DNA of 64,000 bases, from the NCBI GenBank assembly GCA_004194705.1, contig SADC01001326.1, forward strand, positions 62,001 to 126,000, read 5' to 3'. The translations under genes and the position numbers were made by a program. This DNA comes from Ditylenchus dipsaci (Eukaryota > Nematoda > Chromadorea > Rhabditida > Anguinidae). Below the pieces are notes generated by a model, which was not told the origin of the DNA, searched no databases, and worked only from the letters and a program-made list of their open reading frames with translations. This document shows positions 21,662 through 32,104 of this stretch, piece by piece. Within the stretch, counting starts at the first letter, position 1. Each line of letters opens with the position of its first letter.

Positions 21662-24600
21662 TTTGTTGGGGCCAAAGTGCCCATGAAGTCAATTGGATCT
21701 GAGGATGATGAGGATGGGGATTATAGTCCAGAAGAATCTGAGCCTGAGGATGAAGGGGACGACGAAGATAACCGAAAGACAACAACAAGTCCAAAGCAAA
21801 AGGTAACAGAACAATTAGAGTCACTAAGACCAAAGGTAAAAATGGCAGCGAAGAAGAAGAGATCATAACCACGACAACCCGCCGAAAAAAGGGTAAGAAA
21901 CCAAAAGCAATGGAAATGAAGAAGAAGAGGAGGATGAATCTGCAGAAGAAAAAAGTCCAGAAAAGGATGATGAAAAGCCGTCTAAAGGTCCTAAGACCAA
22001 AAAACGGAAATCTCCTAAGACCAGCAAAGGTCCAATGAGAGAGTTGGAAATTGACCTGCCCACAGAAAAAACTCCCCTAAGTGAAGAAAATGTGGATAGT
22101 GAGGAAAGCAATAAGCCGGCTAGTCAAGAACAAGATGACCAAGTGGAAGAAGAAATAGTAGAGGAAGAACACATTGTTACTAAAAATAAAGGACCTGAAA
22201 CTCAGGATGATGAAGGCATTGAACAGGACAAAAAGAAGCCAAATGGTGGTCAAGAAGATGCAGAAGAAGTTGAGGAAACAGAGGAAACTATTTCTGAGAA
22301 TAAGGTACCTAAAAAGTTTCCTAAAAAGGATGAAGAAGGATCTGAGGAGATGGGGGAACCGATTTCCAATGTAAAAAAAGGACTTGCAAGACTGCCTGAA
22401 AAGAAAGAAGGCATTGATACAACCACTGATACTATTGGCAGCACTAGCCCAGTCAGCAATGAAGATGTCGCAAAGAAACCTGGCGACAAAATCTTGGAGA
22501 TCCCTTCAGATTCTGGCGAGCATATCACAGATGTAGAAATCACCCAAAAAAACAAAGGCAATAGCCCACCATCTACTGCTACTGATGAACCATCTGAAAC
22601 AGATGAAGCTACTCAAGAAACAATTAGTTCTTCTGAAGAAAAGAAAGCGACCACTACTGCCGCAAAAACCGCTTCAGCAGATGAAGAAGAAGGCCAACTG
22701 ACAAGCACTGCGCCAAAAACACCCAGTGGAAGAATGGTCGAAGAGAAGAAACTAAAATCTGGGGAAACTGATTCCATCCCAATCGGAGAAAATAGTGGCT
22801 CTTCGGAAAAACCAAAAGATAAAATCCCAATTGAAAGTAGTTCAAATGAGCAAGAAGTTACAGAGCACAAAAATACACCAGGTCAATACTCTATTTCTAT
22901 AACATCTAGTTCCAGGGAGAAACCGACTGAAAATACTGAAAAAACGGGGATTTCGAAAAACGGCAAACCAGAAGACACTACCAGCGAATCATCTACAGAA
23001 GAAAAGTTGCCAAATGATTCTCCAGAAGGCTCCCAGGAAGAGGAAAATACTAGCACACCACAAACAAATAAGGGAAGAATGGTCGAGGAAAAAAAACAAG
23101 AGCCAAAAGAAGAAGAGCCTGAAAATGAGTCTGGTGAAGAGCCAAAAGAAGAAGAGCCTGAAAATGAGTCTGGTGAAGAGCACAAAAAGAAACCTAGTCC
23201 AGACTCCAAGAATTCTGTTGAAGGCAACTTAGGAGAAGTGGAGGAGACTATTGTCACCACTAAAAATGGCAAACCTAAGAATAGTACTATTGGGCAAGAG
23301 GAAGACGAACATGTACCATCAGAAGAAATTTCTACAGAACCATTTGAAAAAAGCACAGAAACAGAACATGTAGTCGTGAACCACATAAACAAACCTAGCA
23401 ATAATACCGCTGATTATGGTGTAGAGGCACCTGAAGAAAATTTTCCCGAAGGATCTTCTGCCGAAAGTACCAAAATGGCACTTCTAGAAAACATCCAGTA
23501 GTTACTAGCCATAATCACAAAGAGAAACCTGGCGATACTACTGACTCTACAATTGAATCACCTGAACAGGAGAAGTTGTCTACAGAACCTCCCAAAGAAC
23601 CAAGCGAAGGAAGCTCGCAAGAAGAAGGAAAACAACTAGTGGTCCAAAAATAGCTGATCAAAAGCACGTTAAAGGAGACGACAAAAGTTTGAGTCAAGAA
23701 GTAGATTCCACGCCAGATGCAGCGACAAAAACTTCTATTTCCAGTAAAAGGATTGTAAGAGAACACAAGAAAAACCCTGTATTCAACTCGAATAAAAGTT
23801 CAGAGGAGGAAATAACACAAGAAACTAAGACAATACCTAGCAAACCCAAAGAAAAACCCACGAGTACAGCTATTGATTCTACTGAACAACCTGGAAAATC
23901 TAAAGAAGAGCCGGAAACAGTAGAATCCTTAGAAAATGCAAAACCGACGAGAACAACCACGAAAAGTTCTGCAGAAGAAAATTCGGTAGAAACACCCACA
24001 AAAGCAGGCAATAGAAGGCAGATTGTTGAAGAAAGCACTAAACCATCTGAAGAACAAGAAAAGTCTCCAAAAGAGCAGAAGATTCTAAAGAGACTAAAAA
24101 TGCTATGCCAGGAGGTTCTAGAAAAGAAGAGGTGGAGCTTACAACCACCAGCACTCCACCAAATGAAGAAAAACCAGCCGCGCAAGACCATAGCGGGCAC
24201 GATGACTCTCAGCCTGATTCCAGTCCTACAAGTTCTGAAAAAGGAATTGTGAACGAAAATCCAAAACTAACCCCACTACTATTATGCCTACCGAAGAACC
24301 ATCTGAAGAGGAGAACCTATTAGGAGCAACTGATGAAGAATCAACCGCTTTGAAGTCCAAACAACCCAATAGACTAGTGACAAGGCAGGGCAATTCAAGA
24401 GAAAAGGAAATTCCAGTATTGAAAAATATGTCTGTAAATGAATCTGCAATAGAAAAAGATTCTGGAGAGAAACCGACTGTCGAAGAAACTGGTGGAGAAT
24501 CGACATCGGATGAGGATAAACCTGAAAAGAAAGGAAAAAGCCTGGTGAAACCAGTAATAAAAGGTGGCGGACCAACGTCAAGTGCGGAAGACAGCAGTTC

Positions 24601-24756
24601 AATGGGTCATGATCGAAAAGTGAGCAACACAAGCCAGACATCTTTGCCCAGCGACTCTGGAGATAGTCAAGAAAATGGATCTAGTGAGAAGGCTATCACT
24701 ACTACCACCACAAGCAAGCCATCAAATGGACAAACAGTTGTAGAACAGGGAAAAGG
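21662..24756 (+). CDS. Long Glu/Ser/Thr/Pro/Lys-rich exon with single-base frame breaks
   Basis: Acceptor AAATTTAG, phase 0 start (VGAKVPMKSIGSEDDEDG). A candidate donor GG|GTAGGC is at the end. The reading is continuous in composition but changes frame near 21800, 21910, 23475, 23650, 24080 and 24265. At least four breaks lie at CCAAAA or CCAAAAA, and each is cured by one more A. The longest uninterrupted frame is 22035-23501. A loose repeat of roughly 60-70 residues ends in a (N/S)GR-x-VEE-like motif (GRMVEEKK twice). The segment EPKEEEPENESGE is duplicated exactly at 23100-23177. It is probably an extended, heavily O-glycosylated or simply disordered acidic linker. The phase at the 3' end disagrees by one with the next exon. 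Confidence 0.7.
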
Positions 24757-24879
24757 GTAGGCTGGCATTTGCTTAACAATATGAACTGTAAGTTCTAAAC
24801 ATAGGTTTTTGAATATGTAAAACTAACCTTGAAATACAATCGACTGTCTTCACAATGGCAATAATGGTTCGTTAGAGGG

Positions 24880-25060
24880 GCATGCACATATTTGCGCGGC
24901 CGCCGGCGGAGCGCCAGAGGTCGCCTTCCGCCACTGGTCCGCCGAGTAAAATAGGCGATTTTAGAGCGCCGGCGGCTGGCGTTCCGCCGGCGGAGGCGGC
25001 GAAAGTGTCAAAGTACCGGCGGCGGAGGCGGTGGTGCTCCTTTTTATACACCCGATTTTT
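24880..25060. repeat. GC-word repeat (GGCGGAGGCGGCG)
   Basis: CGGCCGCCGGCGGAGCG, CGCCGGCGGCTGGCG, CCGCCGGCGGAGGCGGCG and CCGGCGGCGGAGGCGG within 180 bp, in an otherwise AT-rich intron. Related words recur at 25950-26105. ORFs on both strands here are artefacts of the repeat. Confidence 0.6.
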
Positions 25061-25949
25061 ATACACATTCATTACACTTTTCTGTAAAAACGTTTTAATT
25101 TTTATTAGTCCGATGACTAGTTGAACAAGTGTAAAAAGGATTTAAAGGCGCTTAAAATATTATGTTCCTATTGCAAGAGAAAAAATTTTGGTATTTATTT
25201 AGTTGGCCCCAGGGTTGGCAGGGTGTGGCTTTTTCGGCCACAAAAAAGCTACACCGCTTTTTGCATAATTTGCATAAGATGACACATTACTTTGAATTTT
25301 CGAATTATAAGTTATAATTCGAAAATTATAATTTAATATTATTAATATTATAATTTATAACATACGTTTTCAAGACTTTTATAAAAGGGAAGGACGATGT
25401 CTTTCAACTGGTATGTAAAAACATCAGATGCGCTAATAAAATAATTGAAAAAACAATCGATGAAAAGGAAAAAAATGTCTTTTCAAAAAAGCTACACTGA
25501 GGCCGAAAAAACCACACCTTGCAAACCCTGGTTGCCCCCCCCCCCTCCAAAAGGTCATTTTCAGATTTTTAAATAGTTTGATTTTTTTGACTCAAATTTT
25601 TTTGTGTAATATCGAAAACTAAAGTGAAGAAAAATATTTAGCGCAAACATATTCTTCACCAATACGGGATCAAAGTTGAAACATAATGTAACTTCCCACA
25701 TACTTCTTTTTTGGCAAAAACCCTTAAGCATGGTAAGATAACAGGGTTCTGGCTGTTTTATAAGTTTTTTGTGTTTTTATTTAATTTTCTGACACGTACT
25801 TGGACTTACTATTTATCTGTACTTCAGTTTTTGATGTTACAATAAAAGTTAATTTTGGGTAAAAAAATCAAACTAGTGAAAAATCTGAAAATGACCTTTG
25901 GGGTTGGGCAACTAAATAAGTACCAAACTTTCAAACAACACTTCCTTTT

Positions 25950-26105
25950 TTCCGGCGGTCAACCTTCCGGCGGCGGCCCGCCGGCAAAAATTTGCGCCTT
26001 CAAAGCGCTGGCGGAGGCGGCGAAATTTTCGAAATGCCGGCAGTGGAGGTGGCGGCGGTCATTTTTGAAAACCCCCGGCGGAGGCGGCGGCGCTTTTTAT
26101 TTTTT
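25950..26105. repeat. GC-word repeat, second copy
   Basis: TCCGGCGGTC, CCGGCGGCGGCCCGCCGG, GCTGGCGGAGGCGGCG, GCCGGCAGTGGAGGTGGCGG and CCGGCGGAGGCGGCGGCG, same orientation as the block at 24880. The 25061-25949 interval between them holds only AT-rich sequence with a short inverted ATAATTCGAAAATTAT-type repeat near 25310. Confidence 0.6.
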
Positions 26106-26159
26106 CGGGAAACGCGCAAGTAGGGTTATGACCGAAGCTTGCCCATGCTATTACAGGTA

Positions 26160-26225
26160 ATGCCCGCCAATTCAAATTTTTTTTCGTAATCATCAAACTT
26201 CTGTACGGATCTTTTTAACTTCGTT
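26160..26225. repeat. Family H fragment
   Basis: CCCGCCAATTCAAATTTTT, then TCGTAATCATC and a TTTTTAACTTCGTTTT-like tail, aligns in order with 53906-53975 of the full element. No terminus is retained. Confidence 0.4.
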
Positions 26226-26243
26226 TTGAGGCTGGACTTAACA

Positions 26244-26445
26244 CAGAGATTCGATCTGTTCTTTTTAAAAAGACTTTTTCTTTTTTGGAACACCATTTTT
26301 TTATTTTGAAACTTTGGTCAAGATATTTTTTCGCTTTGAAAAGGCAGTAAGCACTGGATAAAATGAACCTTTTCTTCTAAAAAGGGTCAAAATATATTTT
26401 TTTGCCCAGATGCTTTTCTTTAAAATTTTTGAGACCGATACCATT
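26244..26445. mobile_element. hAT-like MITE, degenerate copy
   Basis: Shares CTTTTTAAAAAGA, AAGCACTGGATAAAATGA and GGTCAAAAT in order with the copies at 15903 and 46654. The termini are eroded (CAGAGATTCGA). Flanks ACTTAACA and ATTTAACA match at 7 of 8 positions, consistent with an old 8-bp duplication. Confidence 0.55.
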
Positions 26446-26565
26446 ATTTAACACTAGCATGGTGATGTCATAAATGTGGTTCCTGGCAACATTTGACAAA
26501 AAGTGCCTGTGTAAATCATACTAATTTCTGTAGTTGATGGAGTTTGAAACAGAATGTACTTTTAA

Positions 26566-26941
26566 AGGGGGGGTAAAAGCCATTTAGGATTGAAAAAGTG
26601 GCTTGCATGGCGCAGTGCGTAAGTGCTCGCGTTTTTTGGCCCCAAATGGTGTTTTTTTGGTGTTGCAGGTTCAAACCCACGTAGGGGCGCACTATTTTTT
26701 TTTGGCTTTTTTAGGAGGTTTAGAGGTAATTTGGGTCGCTGATCCCGATTCTGGCGTCAAAAAAGTCTAATTACCTCTAAACTGGCCAAACAAGCCAAAA
26801 AAAAATAGTGTGCACCTACGTGGGTTTGAACCTGCAACACCAAAAAACACCATTTTGGGCCAAAAAACGCGAGCACTTTCGCACTGCGCCACGGAAGCCA
26901 CTTTTTCAAACCTAAATGGCTTTTACCCCCCCCCCCTTTAA
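26566..26941. repeat. Near-perfect hairpin with tRNA-like sequence in each arm
   Basis: Arms of about 150 bp: GGGGGTAAAAGCCATTTAGG at the left against CCTAAATGGCTTTTACCCCC at the right. Each contains TGGCGCAGTGCGTAAGTGCT (A-box-like) and GCAGGTTCAAACCCACGTAG (B-box-like), spaced as in a tRNA with a long middle. Related arms occur at 56848-56918 and 58720-58910. No intact tRNA fold is evident; it looks tRNA-derived. Confidence 0.75.
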
Positions 26942-27196
26942 GGAATTTCAATTTGAAAGCCTATGAATTTTTTTAGCGCAAGGTATGCTACATCACTTGC
27001 CCTCGGAGCTAGGCGTTTAAAGTCGTTTTGAGAGCGTTTTTCAATATGTGGGTATCGCATAACCAATTTTAAAGCTGAGTGCAAGCATTTATTGATCGAG
27101 AGAATATTTTTTTATTCTTAAAAATTGCTTAAATGAACAAACAACAGCAGCAAAATTAATTTGGTCATAAAGTGCTCAACCATCTTTTACGGGCAA

Positions 27197-27385
27197 ACCT
27201 TTTTTTGCAGCTGATTCACGTCTTCTTGTAGCTGACTCGATCCTGCAGCTGATTCTTTTTTTTTGCAGCTGATTTATTTCTTTTTCAAATCAGCTACATT
27301 ACGGGAAAATCTGCTGCAAAAGACGAAAATCAGCTGTAAATTATCGTAATTCAGCTGCGAAAAGACGTGAATCAGCTGAAAGAAA
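27197..27385. repeat. Foldback with GCAGCTGATT words
   Basis: GCAGCTGATTCACGTCTT on the left pairs with AAGACGTGAATCAGCTG on the right, with GCAGCTGATT repeated three times on the left and AATCAGCTG three times on the right. The core word CAGCTG is itself palindromic. 26942-27196 and 27386-27870 show nothing else. Confidence 0.65.
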
Positions 27386-27882
27386 AGTTTGCTAATTTTT
27401 TTCTGTCGATTGACTTATTGATCATTGTTGCTGCTTAAGAGATGGTTAGTAATTAAATTTTTTCTTAACTTTCAAACACGGAAACTAATATATTTAAAAC
27501 TTTTACGGGAAAAGTGAAATACGCGGATTTGTGGAGACCATCAAGTTGACGGAAATTTCCTGCATCGAGCTTGAAGTGACTAACACTTTGTGATGTTTTT
27601 TCAAAAAGTTGTTATTTACATTATTTTCGCCAACCTGATATTTCCCTTGTTATTCATTACAGTTTTAAATGTTCATAGGTTTTTCATATCGAATTTCAGG
27701 TTCTTTATCCCCTTTGTGAGAAATTTAAGTTGATTTGAAAAATGGGTTCAACAATTTTCATAATATCGTATTTGATTTCCCCGATCAATTTTATTCCTCA
27801 TAATTTCCGCAACCCTTACACTGAAATGCTCGAAACTTGAATTTTTCATAAAAATCACTTACTCCTTAAAAAAATAATTCAG

Positions 27883-29702
27883 AACCTGCACCTAGTCAAG
27901 AGGATGACAAGAAGGAAGAACATAAATCCAATGATGCTGGTGCTGAAGATAACACTGCCACGACTCCTCACACTACCAAACAATCATATCATGACATTAC
28001 GCCTGAATCAACTGAATCGCCGCAAGAATCAAGCAGTAGCGCTATTCCTGAAATTTTTGGCCACCCAAATGGAAGACAAATAGAGGAAAGTAGTCCAGCA
28101 TCAAAAACTACCAAAAGACTGTTTCGGTCAGAGAACCCAGCAGTGAAGAACCAGATAATTTAACAACTTCTGATGAGACTAGCTATCGGAAACCTAATTC
28201 TACTGATACATCAAGCACAGAAGACACCTCGCAGGAAAAGTCTACCACTTCGAATCCGCAAGAAAAGTCTGAACCCCTGAAAAGTGAAGAAACTTCCAGC
28301 ACTGCCGGCAGCCCACACCACAATCCCGATACAACTGATGAATCTGAAGAAGATGACGATATAGTCTCTGCTAAACCTAAGTCAAATATAGTCAGCAAGC
28401 CTGTGTATGAGGAAGAAGATGACAAAGCAACAACTGCGGAGCCTTTACAAAAAACTACTACTATTAAAGACTCACAAGAAAAATCTAGACCACTGAATGA
28501 TGAGTCCACAGAAACAGCAACCACAAGTACAACAACGGTAGAGAAGTATGATCAAAAGCCCATGGAAACTACTGACACATCTGATAAAGAAGTAAGTGAA
28601 GAGTTTGAAAAGGGCACTGGAACCACTCCAAAAACATTGAAACGACAAGAAGACAGTAGTGAGCAAGGAACTGAAACCGGCTCAAAATTGCCGAAAAAAG
28701 ACCTTAAATCTCATCCAGAGTCAGACCAAGAAGTGGACAGTCAAGAAAAACCTACCTCTAAACATCCTGACCATGATGCTAGCATGCCTGAAAACATCTC
28801 CGAGTCAGATGAACAGGTATCGCCAGAGAATCCAACTAAGAAGCCAGCTAGTCTTGAAAAAAGCGAACCCTTGGCTAACACATCTCCTTCTTTACATCAA
28901 GAAATTTCCACATATACTACTCCTGCTGCTGGTTCGCCTGATGGAAGAGAAGTTGAAGGTAATATAGAATCAGATGGAGAAAATCCACATGATAAAGAGA
29001 AGCCATTGAAATCTGAGCATGGATCGGCCGACCATTATCCTAGCAGTGAGATCTCAACACTTGGAAAATATGCTAAGAATTCGACTTTAAACCCTAAACA
29101 AGAAAGCAACTACATGCCATTGTCATCTGAAGATGTGAGCCAGGACACCACCGAAAAACCTAAAAAAGAAAAATCTACTACTGAGGGTAACCCACAGGAT
29201 GATTCCCAGCCACTGAGTAACGAGTCTCCAGAGATGCCCACTACAATCATGTATGAAAGGATGACCACTATTAGCCCACATAAAGATATATCTAGCAATT
29301 CCTTGGAGACATCGCTTGAACCTAGACATCGAACTATTCACAAAAGTCCTCAGCTAGAATCCACACCATTGAGTGATGAGTCTGAAGAAACCACTAATAT
29401 AAGTGGGCAAAGAAAAGGAGTAACCACTGATAAACCTAAGCCAACTGGCAAATCTGTAACGGAGTCGGAAAAAAGCAAAGAAAATTCGAGATCACCTAAC
29501 GGGTTTGATACATCAGGAGGAGGTGAAAATAGCAGCACTACAACTATTAAGAAAGATGGCCATGGGACAACTATGACTCCTGAGTTCACGGCCAATCTTC
29601 CACTGTATTTGACTGAAAATACTACTACCACAACGACAAAGCCACACGAGGAGAATGGCAGAGCAAATGTAGTAGAAAAAACAACTTCATCACCTGAATC
29701 TG
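27883..29702 (+). CDS. Long Ser/Thr/Glu/Pro/Lys-rich exon, one frame break
   Basis: Acceptor AATAATTCAG, donor TCTG|GTGAGT (strong), phase 1-1. It opens APSQEDDKKEEHKSNDAG and stays in one frame to about 28115, where ACCAAAAGACTG requires one extra A. From there the frame is open to the donor. Composition is Ser/Thr-rich with many Lys-Pro and Glu-Lys steps; (N/D)GR-x-x-E motifs (PNGRQIEE, PDGREVEG, ENGRANVVE) recur as in the previous long exon. No folded domain is recognised; it is likely an extended mucin-like or acidic linker. Confidence 0.75.
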
Positions 29703-29883
29703 GTGAGTTAAATAAATTTAACTTATAAATAAGATAACAACAGGCGGATAAAATTAACTGCAGTTTGATAAAAAAAAGTAAGATATCGGCGACTTTGAGT
29801 AAGGTTTTTCCTTCAAAGTAAAAATAGCGACTCTACCTGCATATAGCCCCACCCCTTCAAATCCGGACACGCCCATTTTGAGG

Positions 29884-30136
29884 AGACAGGTCAGTTCGCC
29901 CCACGATCAGTTCGCCCCGGTCAGTTCGCCCCAAGATCAGTTCGCCCCGTTTTTAAAAATGACCATTATGCCATAAAAAACAAACCCAAACTTATTTTTT
30001 TAACTTTTTTGTAGTTCGGGAACATGTTTGAGTCCATCCTAACATACGCTGGCCTACCCTTGCCTAAGCCTAAAACAAAAACGGGGCGAACTGACCGGGG
30101 CGAACTGATCATGGGGCGAACTGACCGTACACCCAT
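29884..30136. repeat. Foldback with CAGTTCGCCCC words
   Basis: Left arm: CAGTTCGCCCC four times with short spacers (29890-29950). Right arm: GGGGCGAACTG three times (30078-30125). The loop contains CATCCTAACATACGCTGGCC and TTGCCTAAGCCTAAAAC, shared with the hairpin centre at 19.5 kb. The minus-strand ORF through it is not protein-like. Confidence 0.75.
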
Positions 30137-30890
30137 TTTGATGCCGCACCAGACTTGTTCCGCCAAATGAAAATAATCTTCCAATAATTTCCCCCCTCGC
30201 GATGAGAGGCGAACAAGAATTATTTTTTTGTTTGCGCTGATTGTTCAGAAAATAAATTTGAAAATTTGTTCAGAACCGTTCACTAGTCGAGCCCAACGTC
30301 GCTTGACATTGCCAGATCGGACAGCTTATCCGACTTTCACTGCTCCACAACTGCCTCTGTCGTAAAGTGACTTATATCGAATAGAACATAACGTTTGAAA
30401 TTGAAAATGCAAACAAAAAATAATTCGGAAACATTATCGACAAAATGTATGTGGTCCCACGCGAATTCAAACACTTGAAATTGCCATGATAAGGAAGAGA
30501 CAGGGTCCTTTAATGAAAGGAGTAAAATAAAAGAAAAAGAGGAGTAATAGAGCATAGGCAGCATAGGACTCCTATGATAGGAGTGAGGAACGGTTAGAGA
30601 GTGTCATAGTGGGATCAATGCAAAACCAAATCACAATAAAATCAAAAATAGGTTATGGAATACTACATGTTACTAGTAGTAACTTACTACGTACAAAATT
30701 TATCGACAAACGAGAACGAAAAGAGACAATAACATTTGACAACAGCTTATTGGTCCATGATGGAATTGTGGGCCAAGACTCTCAAATACTCCAGAAGATT
30801 CTTTTCGCCCAAATAGCCTCAACAATGCGAGAATCCCAGATATTCGGCTCTGTCCTTACCTCTCTGCGACTTGACCAGATTCACTGGACT

Positions 30891-31088
30891 CTAAAAGCGG
30901 AACTGGTTGGTACCAAAGCTGAATAAAAACAAGTAGGGAGCCTGGATAAGGAATTTATTGTGAGTGATTGGCATATTTAGGTCGGTTAACTCTCCCGCCT
31001 GCAATTGCTCTTGAAACTCTTCGTCGGAAATGCTGTAACCACTCAACTCAGCCAAGATTCTTTGAATCTGTCCGCTAGCGGAATCCAT
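30891..31088 (-). CDS. Small unrecognised ORF or exon, minus strand
   Basis: The first about 40 residues are protein-like (MDSASGQIQRILAELSGYSI, then DEEFQEQLQAGELTDLNM), with alternating acidic and hydrophobic residues suggesting a short helix pair. An acceptor-like CTTTTCTAG precedes the ATG on the minus strand. After about 45 residues the translation turns into Phe/Leu-rich sequence that is probably intronic. It lies between inverted copies of CAGACTTGTTCCGCCAAAT at about 30150 and 31118. It may be a captured gene fragment in the large intron 29703-34195, or the 5' exon of a nested gene. I do not recognise the family. Confidence 0.4.
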   Translation of the reverse strand: MDSASGQIQRILAELSGYSISDEEFQEQLQAGELTDLNMPITHNKFLIQAPYLFLFSFGTNQFRF

Positions 31089-31597
31089 TTCTAGAAAAGA
31101 AAACCATTAAACGGATTTGGCGGAACAAGTCTGTCGAGGCATCAAAATGGCCGGCATCAAAATGTCACGTACCGCTTCAAATCAACTTGTTTAACAATGC
31201 TTTTAAGGTGCGTCTCCAATGAGTGCAGTGTAGAGTACAATGTGAAGTGCAAAAACGTGCTGTAAATTTTTTTTCTCGGCCTATTTTTTTTCTGTCAGTA
31301 CTATTTTGTAGCATAGATTCACGGCTGCAAAATAAGATTTTTTTCAACCACATATAGCCGAAAAAAATCTTGGTAAAAATGCGTTTATTTCCACTCAATA
31401 GTGAGATGTAGCCCATGCATACCCTTGGAGGGCGCAGTGAGTTTGGTTGCTTGGGATTGAGATGCGCACACCCACATACCTTAGACAAAAATCACTCAAA
31501 AGGGACTCAGGATGCATGAAAAAGCGTGCATACCAGAGTTTCTTTATGCAGTAGTCCCCACTATTCAAAGCTATGTTCAACATCTTTTTTCGGGACG

Positions 31598-31690
31598 CAA
31601 TAAACTCGCCAACTCAAAATACTCGCCAACGCCACAACTCGCCAACGCAAAGAAACTCGCCAACGGCAAAACTCGCCAACGAAAAAGTCG
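31598..31690. repeat. Short word array, ACTCGCCAACG
   Basis: ACTCGCCAA(C/T) occurs five times in 90 bp with spacers of 5-10 bp. No inverted partner was found nearby, so it may be one arm of an eroded foldback. The sequence 31100-31590 is otherwise unremarkable. Confidence 0.5.
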
Positions 31691-32104
31691 GTGCTTAATT
31701 TTACGGAGAATCCGAATCTGCAAATTGTTAACTACTAGGTGATTTTATGAACATACCCAAGTCACATTTGACATCATTCAGAAATTGGTCGAAAGATCGA
31801 TCCGAACTGCTTTTTTTCGAAAAATAGTTTGCAGAGTCGGATTTTCCGTAAAATTCTGCACCAGAATGTGCTGGTCTTACATTCAGGCCGGGGCGTGTTG
31901 AAATGGTGTATAGTTTTAAGAAAATGGAACCATAGTAAAATGACTACTTGAAGTTAGAAGATTTTAAATTTGGCATACTTACCACTCTAAAATCAGGGCA
32001 ACCACTTATACATATCTTAGTTGAATTCGTGTTCAGCATAGTCGATTTCCTTAACACTTAAAATACGGTTTGTACTAATGCGAGCGTTTTGTTCAGAATT
32101 TTAC

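Noticed and set aside
24872..25124. Gly/Ala/Arg-rich ORFs on both strands
   Set aside because: GC-word repeat; no splice sites and the same words occur elsewhere in non-coding elements.
26620..26700. Possible tRNA gene in the hairpin arm
   Set aside because: A- and B-box-like words are present but no cloverleaf can be drawn, and the same sequence is mirrored in the other arm.
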